DNA of 64,000 nucleotides from Owenweeksia hongkongensis DSM 17368 (GTDB lineage Bacteria > Bacteroidota > Bacteroidia > Flavobacteriales > Schleiferiaceae): assembly GCA_945865885.1 (NCBI GenBank), contig CAMBEZ010000008.1, positions 1 through 64,000 on the forward strand. Reading direction: 5' to 3'. Both the position numbers and the translations under genes were made by a program. The notes under the pieces were generated by a model. It did not search any database. It had not been told where the DNA came from and saw only the letters and a list, made by a program, of their open reading frames with translations. This document shows, piece by piece, positions 1 through 6,818 of the stretch. Position 1 is the first letter of the stretch, and each line of letters begins with the position of its first letter.

Positions 1-51
1 TGCGACGGATCGCACCGCGCGCTGGGACCGGACTGGAAGAAGCCTTATTGA
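1..51 (+). CDS. CDGSH iron-sulfur domain protein, C-terminal fragment (5' end outside window)
   Basis: Frame 1 is open from the window edge to TGA at 49-51 and encodes 16 residues beginning Cys-Asp-Gly-Ser-His. CDGSH is the diagnostic end of the mitoNEET-type 2Fe-2S motif, where this Cys and His are two of the four cluster ligands; the earlier CxC pair would lie left of the window. Small bacterial CDGSH proteins usually end 10-20 residues after the motif, as here. Only the tail is visible, so the call rests on five residues and a fitting stop position. Frame 3 is also open to 95, but its peptide resembles nothing I know. Confidence 0.65.
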   Translation, partial: CDGSHRALGPDWKKPY

Positions 52-83
52 GGGCAACCTTTAGGACATCCGAAGGAAATGCC

Positions 84-91
84 TATCTTCG
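84..91 (+). promoter_or_regulatory. Putative -7 promoter element of the Fic gene
   Basis: TATCTTCG matches the Bacteroidota -7 consensus TAnnTTTG at seven of eight positions. It predicts transcription starting near 96-97, downstream of the first possible ATG (92) and upstream of the second in-frame ATG (113). Confidence 0.5.
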
Positions 92-94
92 ATG

Positions 95-114
95 ATAGCA
101 TCAATTGATACTAT
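95..114. promoter_or_regulatory. 20-bp near-perfect palindrome, operator-like, over the predicted fic transcription start
   Basis: ATAGCATCAATTGATACTAT reads the same on both strands except for one symmetric mismatched pair (C99/A110). It lies directly downstream of the putative -7 element and ends at the ATG at 113. That placement suits a repressor site. Fic proteins of this type carry a C-terminal winged-helix segment that could bind DNA, so autoregulation is possible but only inferred. Confidence 0.45.
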
Positions 115-1111
115 GCATTCCCGTCCGCCCTACCGCCTCACGCCCAAAACGCTGGACCTCCTGCTTCGGCTGCACGAACAAATTGGGGCGGTTCAGGCGT
201 TGGAAACCTCGGCGCTGAATCCGGGGGTGCGTCGGCACAACCGCATCCGAACCGTCCACGCCACATTGCACCTGGAAGGCAACTCCCTGGAATTGAATCA
301 GGCGGAGGCACTGACGCGGGAAGAAGTGGTTTTTGCCAGCAATAGGGACGTACTGGAGTGGCACAACGCATGGTCCGTCTACCAAAAATTGGGCAGCTGG
401 GACGGCACCTCCGTGGACTCCTTTTTGGAGGCCCACCGCCAACTGACCAATGGGCTGGTGGACCGCCCCGGGAAGTGGCGCAATCGCGCCGTGGGGATTG
501 CGCGCGGAAACACCGTGGTGCACGTTGCCCCGCCGGAAGAACGCGTTCCGTATTTGATGCTGGAACTGTTCGACTACCTGCGACACGATCCGGACCCCGC
601 TTTGATCAAAGCTTGCGTCTTCCACTACGAACTGGAATTTGTGCATCCGTTTACCGACGGCAACGGACGCATGGGCCGACTGTGGCAAACCGTCCTGCTG
701 GCGGAGGCCTTTCCCGTTCTGGCCCACGTCCCCGTGGAGGCGCACGTGGCGGCCGATCCAGAGGCGTACTACCGGGTTTTGGCCCTGTGCGACCAGCAGG
801 GTTCTTCCGCGGCGTTTGTGGAATACCAGCTGGGGGTGTTGCTCCAGGGCTTGAACGAGCTGCACCGCAGCCAATTACGGGCCCGACGGTCCACGCCCGA
901 AGAACGACTTTTGATCTACTGGCAAACCGAGACCCCTGAATTTACCCGCAAAGACTACCGTCGGTGCTTTCCGCAACTGAGCACCGCCTCTGCCAGCCGC
1001 GATCTGCAGATGGGTATTGAACAAGGTTTCTGGACGCGTTCCGGCGAAAAAAACCAAAGTACGTACGTGCGGCAAAGCCGTACCGATTACCGGGGCGCCC
1101 AATCCCAGTGA
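113..1111 (+). CDS. Fic family protein AMPyltransferase with built-in inhibitory helix
   Basis: The Fic core motif is complete: His-Pro-Phe-Thr-Asp-Gly-Asn-Gly-Arg-Met-Gly-Arg at residues 185-196 of the longest frame, with the catalytic His first. An N-terminal Thr-x-x-x-Glu-Gly segment (T58 to G63, same numbering) matches the inhibitory alpha-helix motif of self-inhibited class II Fic proteins, so no separate antitoxin is expected, and none is adjacent. The C-terminal 60 residues look like a winged helix. Fic enzymes transfer AMP, or another phosphate-containing moiety, to Tyr/Ser/Thr hydroxyls; the target is unknown. I chose the second ATG (332 aa) because a -7 promoter element ends at 91; the alternative start is 92 (339 aa). 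Confidence 0.85.
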   Translation: MHSRPPYRLTPKTLDLLLRLHEQIGAVQALETSALNPGVRRHNRIRTVHATLHLEGNSLELNQAEALTREEVVFASNRDVLEWHNAWSVYQKLGSWDGTSVDSFLEAHRQLTNGLVDRPGKWRNRAVGIARGNTVVHVAPPEERVPYLMLELFDYLRHDPDPALIKACVFHYELEFVHPFTDGNGRMGRLWQTVLLAEAFPVLAHVPVEAHVAADPEAYYRVLALCDQQGSSAAFVEYQLGVLLQGLNELHRSQLRARRSTPEERLLIYWQTETPEFTRKDYRRCFPQLSTASASRDLQMGIEQGFWTRSGEKNQSTYVRQSRTDYRGAQSQ

Positions 1112-1164
1112 GGCAGGTGGGGTTCCTCGTGCCGAATGTAGATGCGTTCGTCTGGCGATTTCTG

Positions 1165-1172
1165 TACCTTGA
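1165..1172 (+). promoter_or_regulatory. Putative -7 element upstream of the membrane protein gene
   Basis: TACCTTGA resembles TAnnTTTG with two changes at the end. It would give a leader of about 90 nt before the preferred GTG start at 1268, or about 24 nt before the TTG at 1202. Weak evidence. Confidence 0.3.
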
Positions 1173-1267
1173 GCGGGTTTTCATGATGCCTGGGATGCTG
1201 TTTGGATTCCCGTGCAACTTGTTCAATAACAGAAGTTTTATTCAATTCATCCCTCAAAACTCACCCC

Positions 1268-2101
1268 GTGCTTTCCTTCCTCTCCGAACTCAAACTCCGC
1301 AACGAAACGCTCTACTATTTTGGTTGGGCGTGCTTGGTGCTGGCTGTCGTCTTTTTGGTGCTGGCCCGCACCACGTCCACCCAAGTGCTGGGCGTTAATG
1401 CCTGGTACAAGCCCTTCAAATTTGCCTTTTCAACCTTCACCTACGCCTGGGCCATGGGGTGGTACTGCGCCTACTTGCCGGACTTTTCCGTTCGATGGTT
1501 CAACCTCGCGGTGGTGCTCTTGCTGGGGTTTGAGATTGCCTATATCGCCCTACAGGCCGGCAAAGGAGAACTGTCGCACTTCAACATAAGCACCCCCTTA
1601 CACTCCACGCTGTATTCGTTGATGGCCGGAGCGGCGTCCGCCGTCACCCTGTACACGGCCTACGTGGGCTGGCTTTTCTTTACCCAAGACCTGCCGCAGT
1701 TGCCCGCACACTACCTCTGGGCCATCCGCGCGGGCATCCTGCTGTTTGTGGTGTTTTCGTTCGAAGGCTTTGCCATGGGGTCCCGCATGAACCACAGCGT
1801 TGGCGCTTGGAACGACAACTCCAACCTCTTCATTGTGGGATGGAGCCGCACCGTGGGCGACCTTCGGGTGGCGCATTTTTTGGGCATGCACGCCCTGCAG
1901 TTGCTGCCCCTGCTGTCCTTTTACCTGCTCCGATCCACCGGCTGGACGCTCGCTTTGGCCGGAGCCTATGCCCTCTTGGCCACGGCCACCTTGGTGCAGG
2001 CCTTCAACGGCAAACCGCTCTTGCCCGCTGGGCCGGGCGCGGTGGGTGTGGAACAATCCGCAACCGGGGAACCGTCCGCAACAAAACCCAGTAACCGATA
2101 A
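1268..2101 (+). CDS. Conserved polytopic inner-membrane protein of unknown function
   Basis: 277 residues with about seven hydrophobic segments. Recognisable features are an Asn-Ala-Trp-Tyr-Lys-Pro-Phe-Lys-Phe loop after the first helix, a His-Phe-Asn-Ile-Ser-Thr-Pro loop mid-protein and Gly-Met-His-Ala-Leu-Gln-Leu-Leu-Pro near the C-terminus. This pattern recurs in an uncharacterised bacterial membrane family. The conserved His residues in loops could bind metal or haem, but that is a guess. I prefer the GTG at 1268 because the protein then begins MLSFLSELKL, the amphipathic start expected before the first helix; a TTG at 1202 would add 22 unusual residues. A 12-bp terminator hairpin follows the stop. 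Confidence 0.75.
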   Translation: MLSFLSELKLRNETLYYFGWACLVLAVVFLVLARTTSTQVLGVNAWYKPFKFAFSTFTYAWAMGWYCAYLPDFSVRWFNLAVVLLLGFEIAYIALQAGKGELSHFNISTPLHSTLYSLMAGAASAVTLYTAYVGWLFFTQDLPQLPAHYLWAIRAGILLFVVFSFEGFAMGSRMNHSVGAWNDNSNLFIVGWSRTVGDLRVAHFLGMHALQLLPLLSFYLLRSTGWTLALAGAYALLATATLVQAFNGKPLLPAGPGAVGVEQSATGEPSATKPSNR

Positions 2102-2128
2102 GCGCGCTTCCGGTTTCCCCAAAATTAA

Positions 2129-2155
2129 AAAACCCACGATTGCATCGTGGGTTTT
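2129..2155 (+). terminator. Rho-independent terminator after the membrane protein
   Basis: Perfect 12-bp stem (AAAACCCACGAT / ATCGTGGGTTTT) with a TGC loop. The A-run on the left arm and T-run on the right make it usable from either strand. Confidence 0.8.
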
Positions 2156-2164
2156 GATCCGTTC

Positions 2165-2183
2165 TGGGGGAGAGAGCGGGATT
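2165..2183 (-). repeat. Decayed copy of the tRNA-Ser 3' end
   Basis: This segment matches the 3' end of the intact tRNA-Ser (2338-2356), including the encoded CCA, at 18 of 19 positions; the only change is the discriminator base. On the minus strand it reads AATCCCGCTCTCTCC followed by CCCA. The rest of the tRNA is missing. Like the intact gene it is followed, in the tRNA direction, by a 12-bp hairpin with a TGC loop. Likely a relic of tandem tRNA duplication or an old attachment-site scar. Confidence 0.7.
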
Positions 2184-2228
2184 TTTATCGCTCCGCTCAA
2201 AAGATCCCTTGCCGGGGGGGGCTTCAAA

Positions 2229-2297
2229 GCAAAGCCCCCGCGCTCCGCGCGGCTGGGCTTTTTCTTTGCTCCCCACCTCGAATCCGTTCGGGTGGGT
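2229..2297. repeat. Two further strong hairpins in the tRNA-Ser downstream region
   Basis: AAAGCCC..GCGC..GCGC..GGGCTTT (about 2229-2261, followed by a T-run) and CCCACC-CGAA..TTCG-GGTGGG (about 2273-2297). With the terminators at 2129 and 2307 this gives four stable hairpins in 210 bp. There is no plausible coding sequence in 2102-2337. Confidence 0.55.
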
Positions 2298-2306
2298 CCC
2301 AATGAA

Positions 2307-2333
2307 AAAGCCCAACACTGCGTGTTGGGCTTT
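2307..2333 (-). terminator. Rho-independent terminator of tRNA-Ser
   Basis: Perfect 12-bp stem (AAAGCCCAACAC / GTGTTGGGCTTT) with a TGC loop. Read on the minus strand it is followed by a T-run and starts 4 nt after the tRNA CCA end. Confidence 0.8.
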
Positions 2334-2337
2334 GCTT

Positions 2338-2427
2338 TGGCGGAGAGAGCGGGATTCGAACCCGCGATACAGTTCCCCGTATACACACTTTCCAGGCGTG
2401 CTCCTTCAACCACTCGGACACCTCTCC
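2338..2427 (-). tRNA. tRNA-Ser (anticodon GGA)
   Basis: The minus strand gives acceptor GGAGAGG pairing with TCTCTCC, a D arm with GAGTGGTTGAAGGAG, an anticodon loop CTGGAAA with GGA at positions 34-36, a long variable arm as expected for a class II tRNA, a T arm GCGGGTTCGAATCCCGC, discriminator G and an encoded CCA. It reads UCC/UCU serine codons. A -7-like TACCTTCG lies 73 nt upstream and a strong terminator directly downstream. Confidence 0.95.
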
Positions 2428-2499
2428 TAGGTGGCGGATTTGTTCGACCGGAAGGCCGGAAAGGGCTTGGAAAACCCCACAAAACCGCTTTTGGGATTG

Positions 2500-2507
2500 C
2501 GAAGGTA
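2500..2507 (-). promoter_or_regulatory. -7 promoter element of tRNA-Ser
   Basis: TACCTTCG on the minus strand, the same form seen before several protein genes here. It implies a processed 5' leader of about 65 nt. Confidence 0.5.
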
Positions 2508-2553
2508 AGGAAAAGAAAGGAATTCAGAAGCGGTTGGTTTTTGGAATAATTTG

Positions 2554-2561
2554 TACCTTTT
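2554..2561 (+). promoter_or_regulatory. -7 promoter element of the DoxX gene
   Basis: TACCTTTT, with a TTG 17 bp upstream (2534-2536) as a possible -33 element. It lies inside the longest open frame, so the TTG at 2551 cannot be the start. Confidence 0.55.
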
Positions 2562-2592
2562 GAAGACATTAACCCCTAAAAATCACCACATT

Positions 2593-2961
2593 ATGATGAA
2601 TCAACTCCCTTCTTTGGGCAAATGGCTTTACGCTTTGCCCATGGTGGTATTCGGCTTGATGCACTTCGGAGCCGCGGATCAAATGGCCGGGATGGTGCCG
2701 TCGTACTTGCCTGTGGGCGTGGCGTGGGTCTACCTCACCGGCATCGCGCTGGTGCTGGCAGGTGCCGCTGTTTTGGCCGGCAAATATGCCAAATTGGCAC
2801 TGCAGCTGCTGGGCTTGATGCTGGTCTTGTTTGCCGTGATGCTGCACTTGCCCACCCTGATGGCGGGCGGCGACGGCGCTCAAATGGCCATGCCCATGCT
2901 GTTGAAGGATTTGGCTTTGGGCGGTGCCGCTTGGTGGGCGTCTGCCAACGCACCCGAATAA
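2593..2961 (+). CDS. DoxX-like small membrane protein
   Basis: 122 residues with four transmembrane helices: a first segment around YALPMVVFGLMHF, a loop with Pro-Ser-Tyr-Leu-Pro, then three closely spaced helices. This length and topology fit the DoxX/DoxD-like family, whose members are often linked to quinone or redox processes but mostly have no proven reaction. Two adjacent ATG codons (2593 and 2596) lie about 30 nt after a -7 element in an A-rich leader. It has its own promoter, divergent from tRNA-Ser, and ends in a short GC hairpin (2986-3003) before the thioredoxin-like gene. Confidence 0.8.
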   Translation: MMNQLPSLGKWLYALPMVVFGLMHFGAADQMAGMVPSYLPVGVAWVYLTGIALVLAGAAVLAGKYAKLALQLLGLMLVLFAVMLHLPTLMAGGDGAQMAMPMLLKDLALGGAAWWASANAPE

Positions 2962-2985
2962 CACAAGGAGTTCATACAACAGAGC

Positions 2986-3003
2986 GCCTTTGGCGCGGTT
3001 TTT
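2986..3003 (+). terminator. Weak hairpin terminator after DoxX
   Basis: GCGCC-TTT-GGCGC followed by GGTTTTTG. Short stem, so probably leaky. Confidence 0.4.
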
Positions 3004-3017
3004 GGGCCGGATTGGGG

Positions 3018-3623
3018 ATGGAAAAAACCCTGACTCCGGCCTTTCTTTTGTCCACCTGGGACGTCGCGCTGCCTCTGTCCAACTTCCTGGAAGACCTCCT
3101 GGCCACCCCCATTCCGCCGAACCCAACCGGCATGGATCCCTACATTGCCATCAACCAACAGCGCGTGAAGCGCATCAGGAAGACGGTGGAGCTGACGGAC
3201 GCCACCCGTGCTGCCGTGCGTGCAATGCCCAGCGGACTGAAGTGGTTGGTGATCAACGAACATTGGTGCGGCGACGGGGCGCAGATTATGCCGGTGGTAG
3301 AGGCGGTGGAGCAACTCGCTGGGGGCAAAGTGGAGGTTCGGGCGTTGTTCCGGGACCAAAACCTGGAGGTGATGGACGCGTTTCTAACGAACGGTGCACG
3401 CGGAATTCCCAAAGTGGTGGGCATGGACGCCCAAGGCCGGGTGTACGGCACCTTTGGGCCCCGCCCGGAGGAGGCATCGGACTTGGTGAAAGAAATCAAG
3501 GCAGACCCAGACCGCGCGCACACCTACTCGGAAGTGCTGCACAAATGGTACGCCACAGACAAGCAACAGGCCATTCAGCGCGAGTTGGTGCGGGATTTGG
3601 TGGCTGCGGCGTCGGTTGTGTAA
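3018..3623 (+). CDS. Thioredoxin-fold protein with a single active-site cysteine
   Basis: 201 residues. The core reads Asn-Glu-His-Trp-Cys-Gly-Asp-Gly-Ala-Gln-Ile-Met-Pro, then a beta-alpha-beta stretch with Arg-Asp-Gln-Asn-Leu-Glu-Val-Met-Asp and a cis-Pro loop at Gly-Ile-Pro-Lys-Val-Val. This is the Thioredoxin_9-type family common in Bacteroidota. The usual CxxC is reduced to Cys-Gly-Asp-Gly, so there is no resolving cysteine and normal dithiol exchange is unlikely; monothiol chemistry with a partner thiol is possible. Start ATG 3018 follows the DoxX hairpin; the longer upstream frame only overlaps DoxX. Confidence 0.8.
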   Translation: MEKTLTPAFLLSTWDVALPLSNFLEDLLATPIPPNPTGMDPYIAINQQRVKRIRKTVELTDATRAAVRAMPSGLKWLVINEHWCGDGAQIMPVVEAVEQLAGGKVEVRALFRDQNLEVMDAFLTNGARGIPKVVGMDAQGRVYGTFGPRPEEASDLVKEIKADPDRAHTYSEVLHKWYATDKQQAIQRELVRDLVAAASVV

Positions 3624-3652
3624 TTTTTTGGACCTTTCTTCATCCAATGATC

Positions 3653-3892
3653 ATGAGTCAAAAAATTCGACGCTTTCTGTACGGGGCCTTCGTGGTCCTT
3701 GGATTCTACTACCTGGTGCGCCAACAGGCAGGTGAAGCCTTTGCCAACTGGGGCATTGCCCTGGCCTTTGATCCGTTTGACGACCAACAACCGTGGAAGG
3801 AGCGCCCCTCGTGGCAACGCGCGTGGCTGGTGGTCCACTTGGTGGCCTTGTTGGTGGTGGTGGGCATGTGGGGTGTTTTAACATTTCCGTAA
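3653..3892 (+). CDS. Small membrane protein, function unknown
   Basis: 79 residues starting MSQKIRRFLYG, with one hydrophobic segment near the N-terminus and a second at the C-terminus, and a central Phe-Asp-Pro-Phe-Asp motif followed by a Trp/Pro-rich loop. Small proteins of this layout occur in other Bacteroidota without an assigned role. An ATG two codons earlier (3647) is an alternative. It lies 29 nt after the thioredoxin-like gene in the same direction and may be cotranscribed. Confidence 0.65.
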   Translation: MSQKIRRFLYGAFVVLGFYYLVRQQAGEAFANWGIALAFDPFDDQQPWKERPSWQRAWLVVHLVALLVVVGMWGVLTFP

Positions 3893-4017
3893 TAATTTGT
3901 TCACGCAGGGGTGAAGGTGGAATGCCATCTTGAGGACGAATTAAAAATCCCTTCGGGCCGCAGGTCGTGGGGCTTTTTTGTGCGCGAAAAGCCAAAACAT
4001 AACCGTCGAATCGCCCC

Positions 4018-4917
4018 GTGAAAAACAAACGCCTTTTAGACCTTGTGGTGCTCAGCGACCTGCACTTGGGCACCTTTGGGTGCCACGCCAAAGAACTGCT
4101 GTCGTACCTGAAGGGCATTAAGCCGCGGGTGTTGATCCTCAACGGAGACATCATCGACATGTGGAATTTCCGGAAGCGCTACTTCCCCAAAAGCCACTTG
4201 AAGGTGCTCAAACGCATCATCACGTTGGCGCAACAGGGTACGGAAGTGGTGTACATCACCGGAAACCACGACGAAATGCTGCGTCGGTTCGCGGATATGG
4301 ATTTGGGGCTGCTGAAGCTGCGCAACGCCTATTCGGCGGAATTGGGTGGCGAACGCGTTTGGTTCTTCCACGGAGATGTTTTTGACGCCTCCATCCAAAA
4401 CGCCAAGTGGCTCGCTAAACTGGGAGGATGGAGCTACGACGCCCTCATTTGGCTGAACCGATGGATCAATTTGGCCCTAGAACGGATGGGGCGGGAAAAG
4501 TTTTCTTTGTCCAAAAAAGTAAAGGACGGCGTGAAAAAAGCGGTGGCCTTTGTAGCCGATTTTGAGCTGGCCGCCGCCGAATGGGCCTTGGCCCGGGATT
4601 ATCAGCGGGTGGTGTGCGGCCACATCCACCAACCGCAAATGCGCACCATTACCACCAAAAACGGATCGATTTTCTACATGAATTCCGGAGATTGGGTGGA
4701 AAACTGCACGGCTCTGGAGTTCCACAACAACGTGTGGAGTCTGTACACGCACGCCCACGTTTCCCGGACGGTGGAAGAGGACGACGAAAAAGTGGACGCG
4801 AATGCTTCCGAACTGGTTCGGTTGATCTTGGGAACGGATTTGTCTGGCGGAGCATCCGCGCCTGCAGAATCGCCGGAGGAACTACTGCCCCGCGGAAAAC
4901 GCGCCCGGTCCGCCTAA
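4018..4917 (+). CDS. UDP-2,3-diacylglucosamine diphosphatase-like metallophosphoesterase
   Basis: 299 residues. All calcineurin-type metal motifs are present in order: Ser-Asp-Leu-His-Leu-Gly at the N-terminus, Asn-Gly-Asp-Ile-Ile-Asp, Thr-Gly-Asn-His-Asp-Glu, a His in FFHGD, and Cys-Gly-His-Ile-His-Gln-Pro near residue 203. This is the LpxH-related family that hydrolyses UDP-2,3-diacylglucosamine to lipid X in lipid A synthesis; the exact substrate is inferred from the family. The start is GTG (4018). The C-terminal 50 residues are acidic, low in complexity and probably disordered. The 125-bp gap upstream holds a weak hairpin with a T-run (about 3945-3980) and no clear -7 element. Confidence 0.8.
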   Translation: MKNKRLLDLVVLSDLHLGTFGCHAKELLSYLKGIKPRVLILNGDIIDMWNFRKRYFPKSHLKVLKRIITLAQQGTEVVYITGNHDEMLRRFADMDLGLLKLRNAYSAELGGERVWFFHGDVFDASIQNAKWLAKLGGWSYDALIWLNRWINLALERMGREKFSLSKKVKDGVKKAVAFVADFELAAAEWALARDYQRVVCGHIHQPQMRTITTKNGSIFYMNSGDWVENCTALEFHNNVWSLYTHAHVSRTVEEDDEKVDANASELVRLILGTDLSGGASAPAESPEELLPRGKRARSA

Positions 4918-4943
4918 AGATTGGACAAATTCCAAGAAATTTT

Positions 4944-5987
4944 TTATCCTTCGCTCCGTTCTCCCGCCAGATTGCGGGCAAACACGGTTTGGAACGCGTC
5001 GGCCGACAAATCTTGCGCCAACAACCACATGGCCTTTACGAGTGCGGCTTCTAGGGTGGTGTCGCCGGCGCTGAGCACTCCGACTTCCTGAAGGATGCGG
5101 CCGGCGGCGTACTCGGAGGAGCCCACCCCGCCCTTGCGGCAGTGGGAAACTTGAATCAGATGGATTCCCCGTTCGCGGGCCTCCCGAAGGGCTTCGGCCA
5201 GCCACTGCTGGCTGGGAACGTTGCCGGTGCCAAAGGTTTGCAGGAGCACGGCTTTGCGGCCTGAGTTCAAAACGGCGTGCACAAACGTTTCGTCGATGCC
5301 GGGGTAAAAGGGCAGCCAACCCACGGCCGGGTCAAACCGGGTGTGGGGCGCCGCGCCTTCGGCGCGGCGCTGTGCGGCCGCGGCCTGCCGTGCCGCCCCT
5401 TCTTCCACCGACGGTGCAAACACGAGTTTCACACCGGCGGACGCCAAGGCGGGAAAATTGGGACTGTCGAAGGCATTGAAATCCTCCGAACTCTGCTTGT
5501 AGACGCGGTTGCCGCGGTACAACGTGTACTCAAAATAAACCGCAACTTCCCGCAATACCGGCTTGCCGTGCGCGTCCCGGGCGCGGGCTACTTCTACCGC
5601 CGTGATGAGGTTTTCGCGGGCGTCGGAACGAGGAACGCCCATGGGAAGCTGCGAACCGGTGAGCACCACCGGTAAATTCAAGCCCAACAGCGCGAAGCTG
5701 AGTGCCGAGGCGGTGTAGGCCATCGTGTCCGTTCCGTGGAGTACCACGAACGCGTCCGCGTGGGGGGCTTCGGCCCAAATGAGGTCCGCCAAGCGCGTCC
5801 AGTCGCTGGGATGAAAGTCCGACGAGTCCACCAGGGGTTCCAGCACGGAGGTGCAAAAGGTGGCGCCCAAGGCGCCCAATTCCGGCACGCGGTCCAGGAG
5901 GTCGGCAAAATCGTAGGGCACCAGGTCTCCCCGCTCGTTGTGGACCATGCCAATGGTGCCGCCGGTGTAGATGAGGTGCAAACGCAT
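4944..5987 (-). CDS. ansA: Type I L-asparaginase
   Basis: 347 residues. The N-terminal Tyr-Thr-Gly-Gly-Thr-Ile-Gly (7-13) and His-Gly-Thr-Asp-Thr-Met (84-89) are the two active-site threonine motifs, and Gly-Ser-Gln-Leu-Pro-Met...Asp-Ala-Arg-Glu-Asn-Leu is typical of the type I group. It hydrolyses asparagine to aspartate and ammonia; no signal peptide is visible, so it is probably cytoplasmic. The start ATG at 5987 is 17 nt after the tatD stop, making this the last gene of a minus-strand series. It converges with the LpxH-like gene, 26 bp apart. Confidence 0.92.
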   Translation of the reverse strand: MRLHLIYTGGTIGMVHNERGDLVPYDFADLLDRVPELGALGATFCTSVLEPLVDSSDFHPSDWTRLADLIWAEAPHADAFVVLHGTDTMAYTASALSFALLGLNLPVVLTGSQLPMGVPRSDARENLITAVEVARARDAHGKPVLREVAVYFEYTLYRGNRVYKQSSEDFNAFDSPNFPALASAGVKLVFAPSVEEGAARQAAAAQRRAEGAAPHTRFDPAVGWLPFYPGIDETFVHAVLNSGRKAVLLQTFGTGNVPSQQWLAEALREARERGIHLIQVSHCRKGGVGSSEYAAGRILQEVGVLSAGDTTLEAALVKAMWLLAQDLSADAFQTVFARNLAGERSEG

Positions 5988-6004
5988 GGGCACTGCTTCA
6001 GGGA

Positions 6005-6802
6005 TCAGTCCTGCCCGACGGTTCCTCCGTGGGACGGGGCTAAGGTAAAGACCTTTTGGGCGTTGGCCGTGGTGACGGCGTCGATTTCCCGCGCGGTGCA
6101 CCCCAATTGGGCGGCCAAGAAGTCCCGCACCAAGGCCAAGTGGGCGGGTTCGTTGCGTTGTCCGCGCACCGGAACAGGCGCCAAATAGGGGGCATCGGTC
6201 TCCAATACTACCCGATCCAACCCCACCTCGCGCAGAACGTCGATGGCATTAGCGTTTTTGTAGGTGACCACGCCGCCAATGCCCAGGTGCCAACCGGCGT
6301 CGATCACTTCCCGGGCGATTTCCAGGCTTCCGGTGAAGCAGTGGAGTACGCCGCGCACTTGGTTCTTGCGCGGACGGAGAACGTCCAGCAACGGGCCCCA
6401 AGCCTCGCGCACGTGGATGCTCACGGGCTTGTTCCAGCGCACGGCCCAGTCCAACTGACGCTCCAACGCCGCTACCTGCCAATCCAAGGTAGTTTTGTCC
6501 CAGTAGAGGTCCAGGCCAATTTCGCCCACGGCCACCCAACGGTCTGGGTCGGCAGCCAAACGCGCTTCGTAGCGGTCCAAAACTTCCGAAAAATCCGCGC
6601 CCACGTGGCAGGGATGCAGGCCAATCATCAGCCGCAAAAAGTCTGGATGCGCGCGCTCCAGCTCCTCCATGGCGGGCAACGTTTCGTCGTCTACATTGGG
6701 AATCAAGCACTGAGTGACGCCCGCCGCTTCTGCGCGGGAACGCATTTCCAGCCAATCCGCAGCAAACTGCGGGTTGTCCAAATGGGTGTGGGTGTCGATC
6801 AT
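6005..6802 (-). CDS. tatD: TatD family metal-dependent hydrolase (DNase)
   Basis: 265 residues beginning Met-Ile-Asp-Thr-His-Thr-His-Leu-Asp, the HxH metal motif of TatD hydrolases. Further ligands appear as Glu in VGEIGLDLYW, His in VSIHVRE, His in GVLHCFTG and Asp in VLETDAPYL. TatD enzymes are 3'-5' exonucleases acting on damaged DNA or RNA. The start was set at 6802 because the longer frame runs backwards into odhB without homology. It lies 16 nt downstream of odhB. Confidence 0.92.
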   Translation of the reverse strand: MIDTHTHLDNPQFAADWLEMRSRAEAAGVTQCLIPNVDDETLPAMEELERAHPDFLRLMIGLHPCHVGADFSEVLDRYEARLAADPDRWVAVGEIGLDLYWDKTTLDWQVAALERQLDWAVRWNKPVSIHVREAWGPLLDVLRPRKNQVRGVLHCFTGSLEIAREVIDAGWHLGIGGVVTYKNANAIDVLREVGLDRVVLETDAPYLAPVPVRGQRNEPAHLALVRDFLAAQLGCTAREIDAVTTANAQKVFTLAPSHGGTVGQD

Positions 6803-6818
6803 GACCGGAAGGCCGCGC

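Noticed and set aside
3-95. Frame 3 is open to a TGA at 93-95, forming an ATGA overlap with the first fic ATG, suggesting an upstream cotranscribed gene
   Set aside because: The peptide resembles nothing I know, while frame 1 shows the CDGSH motif and stops at 51. The overlap is most likely chance.
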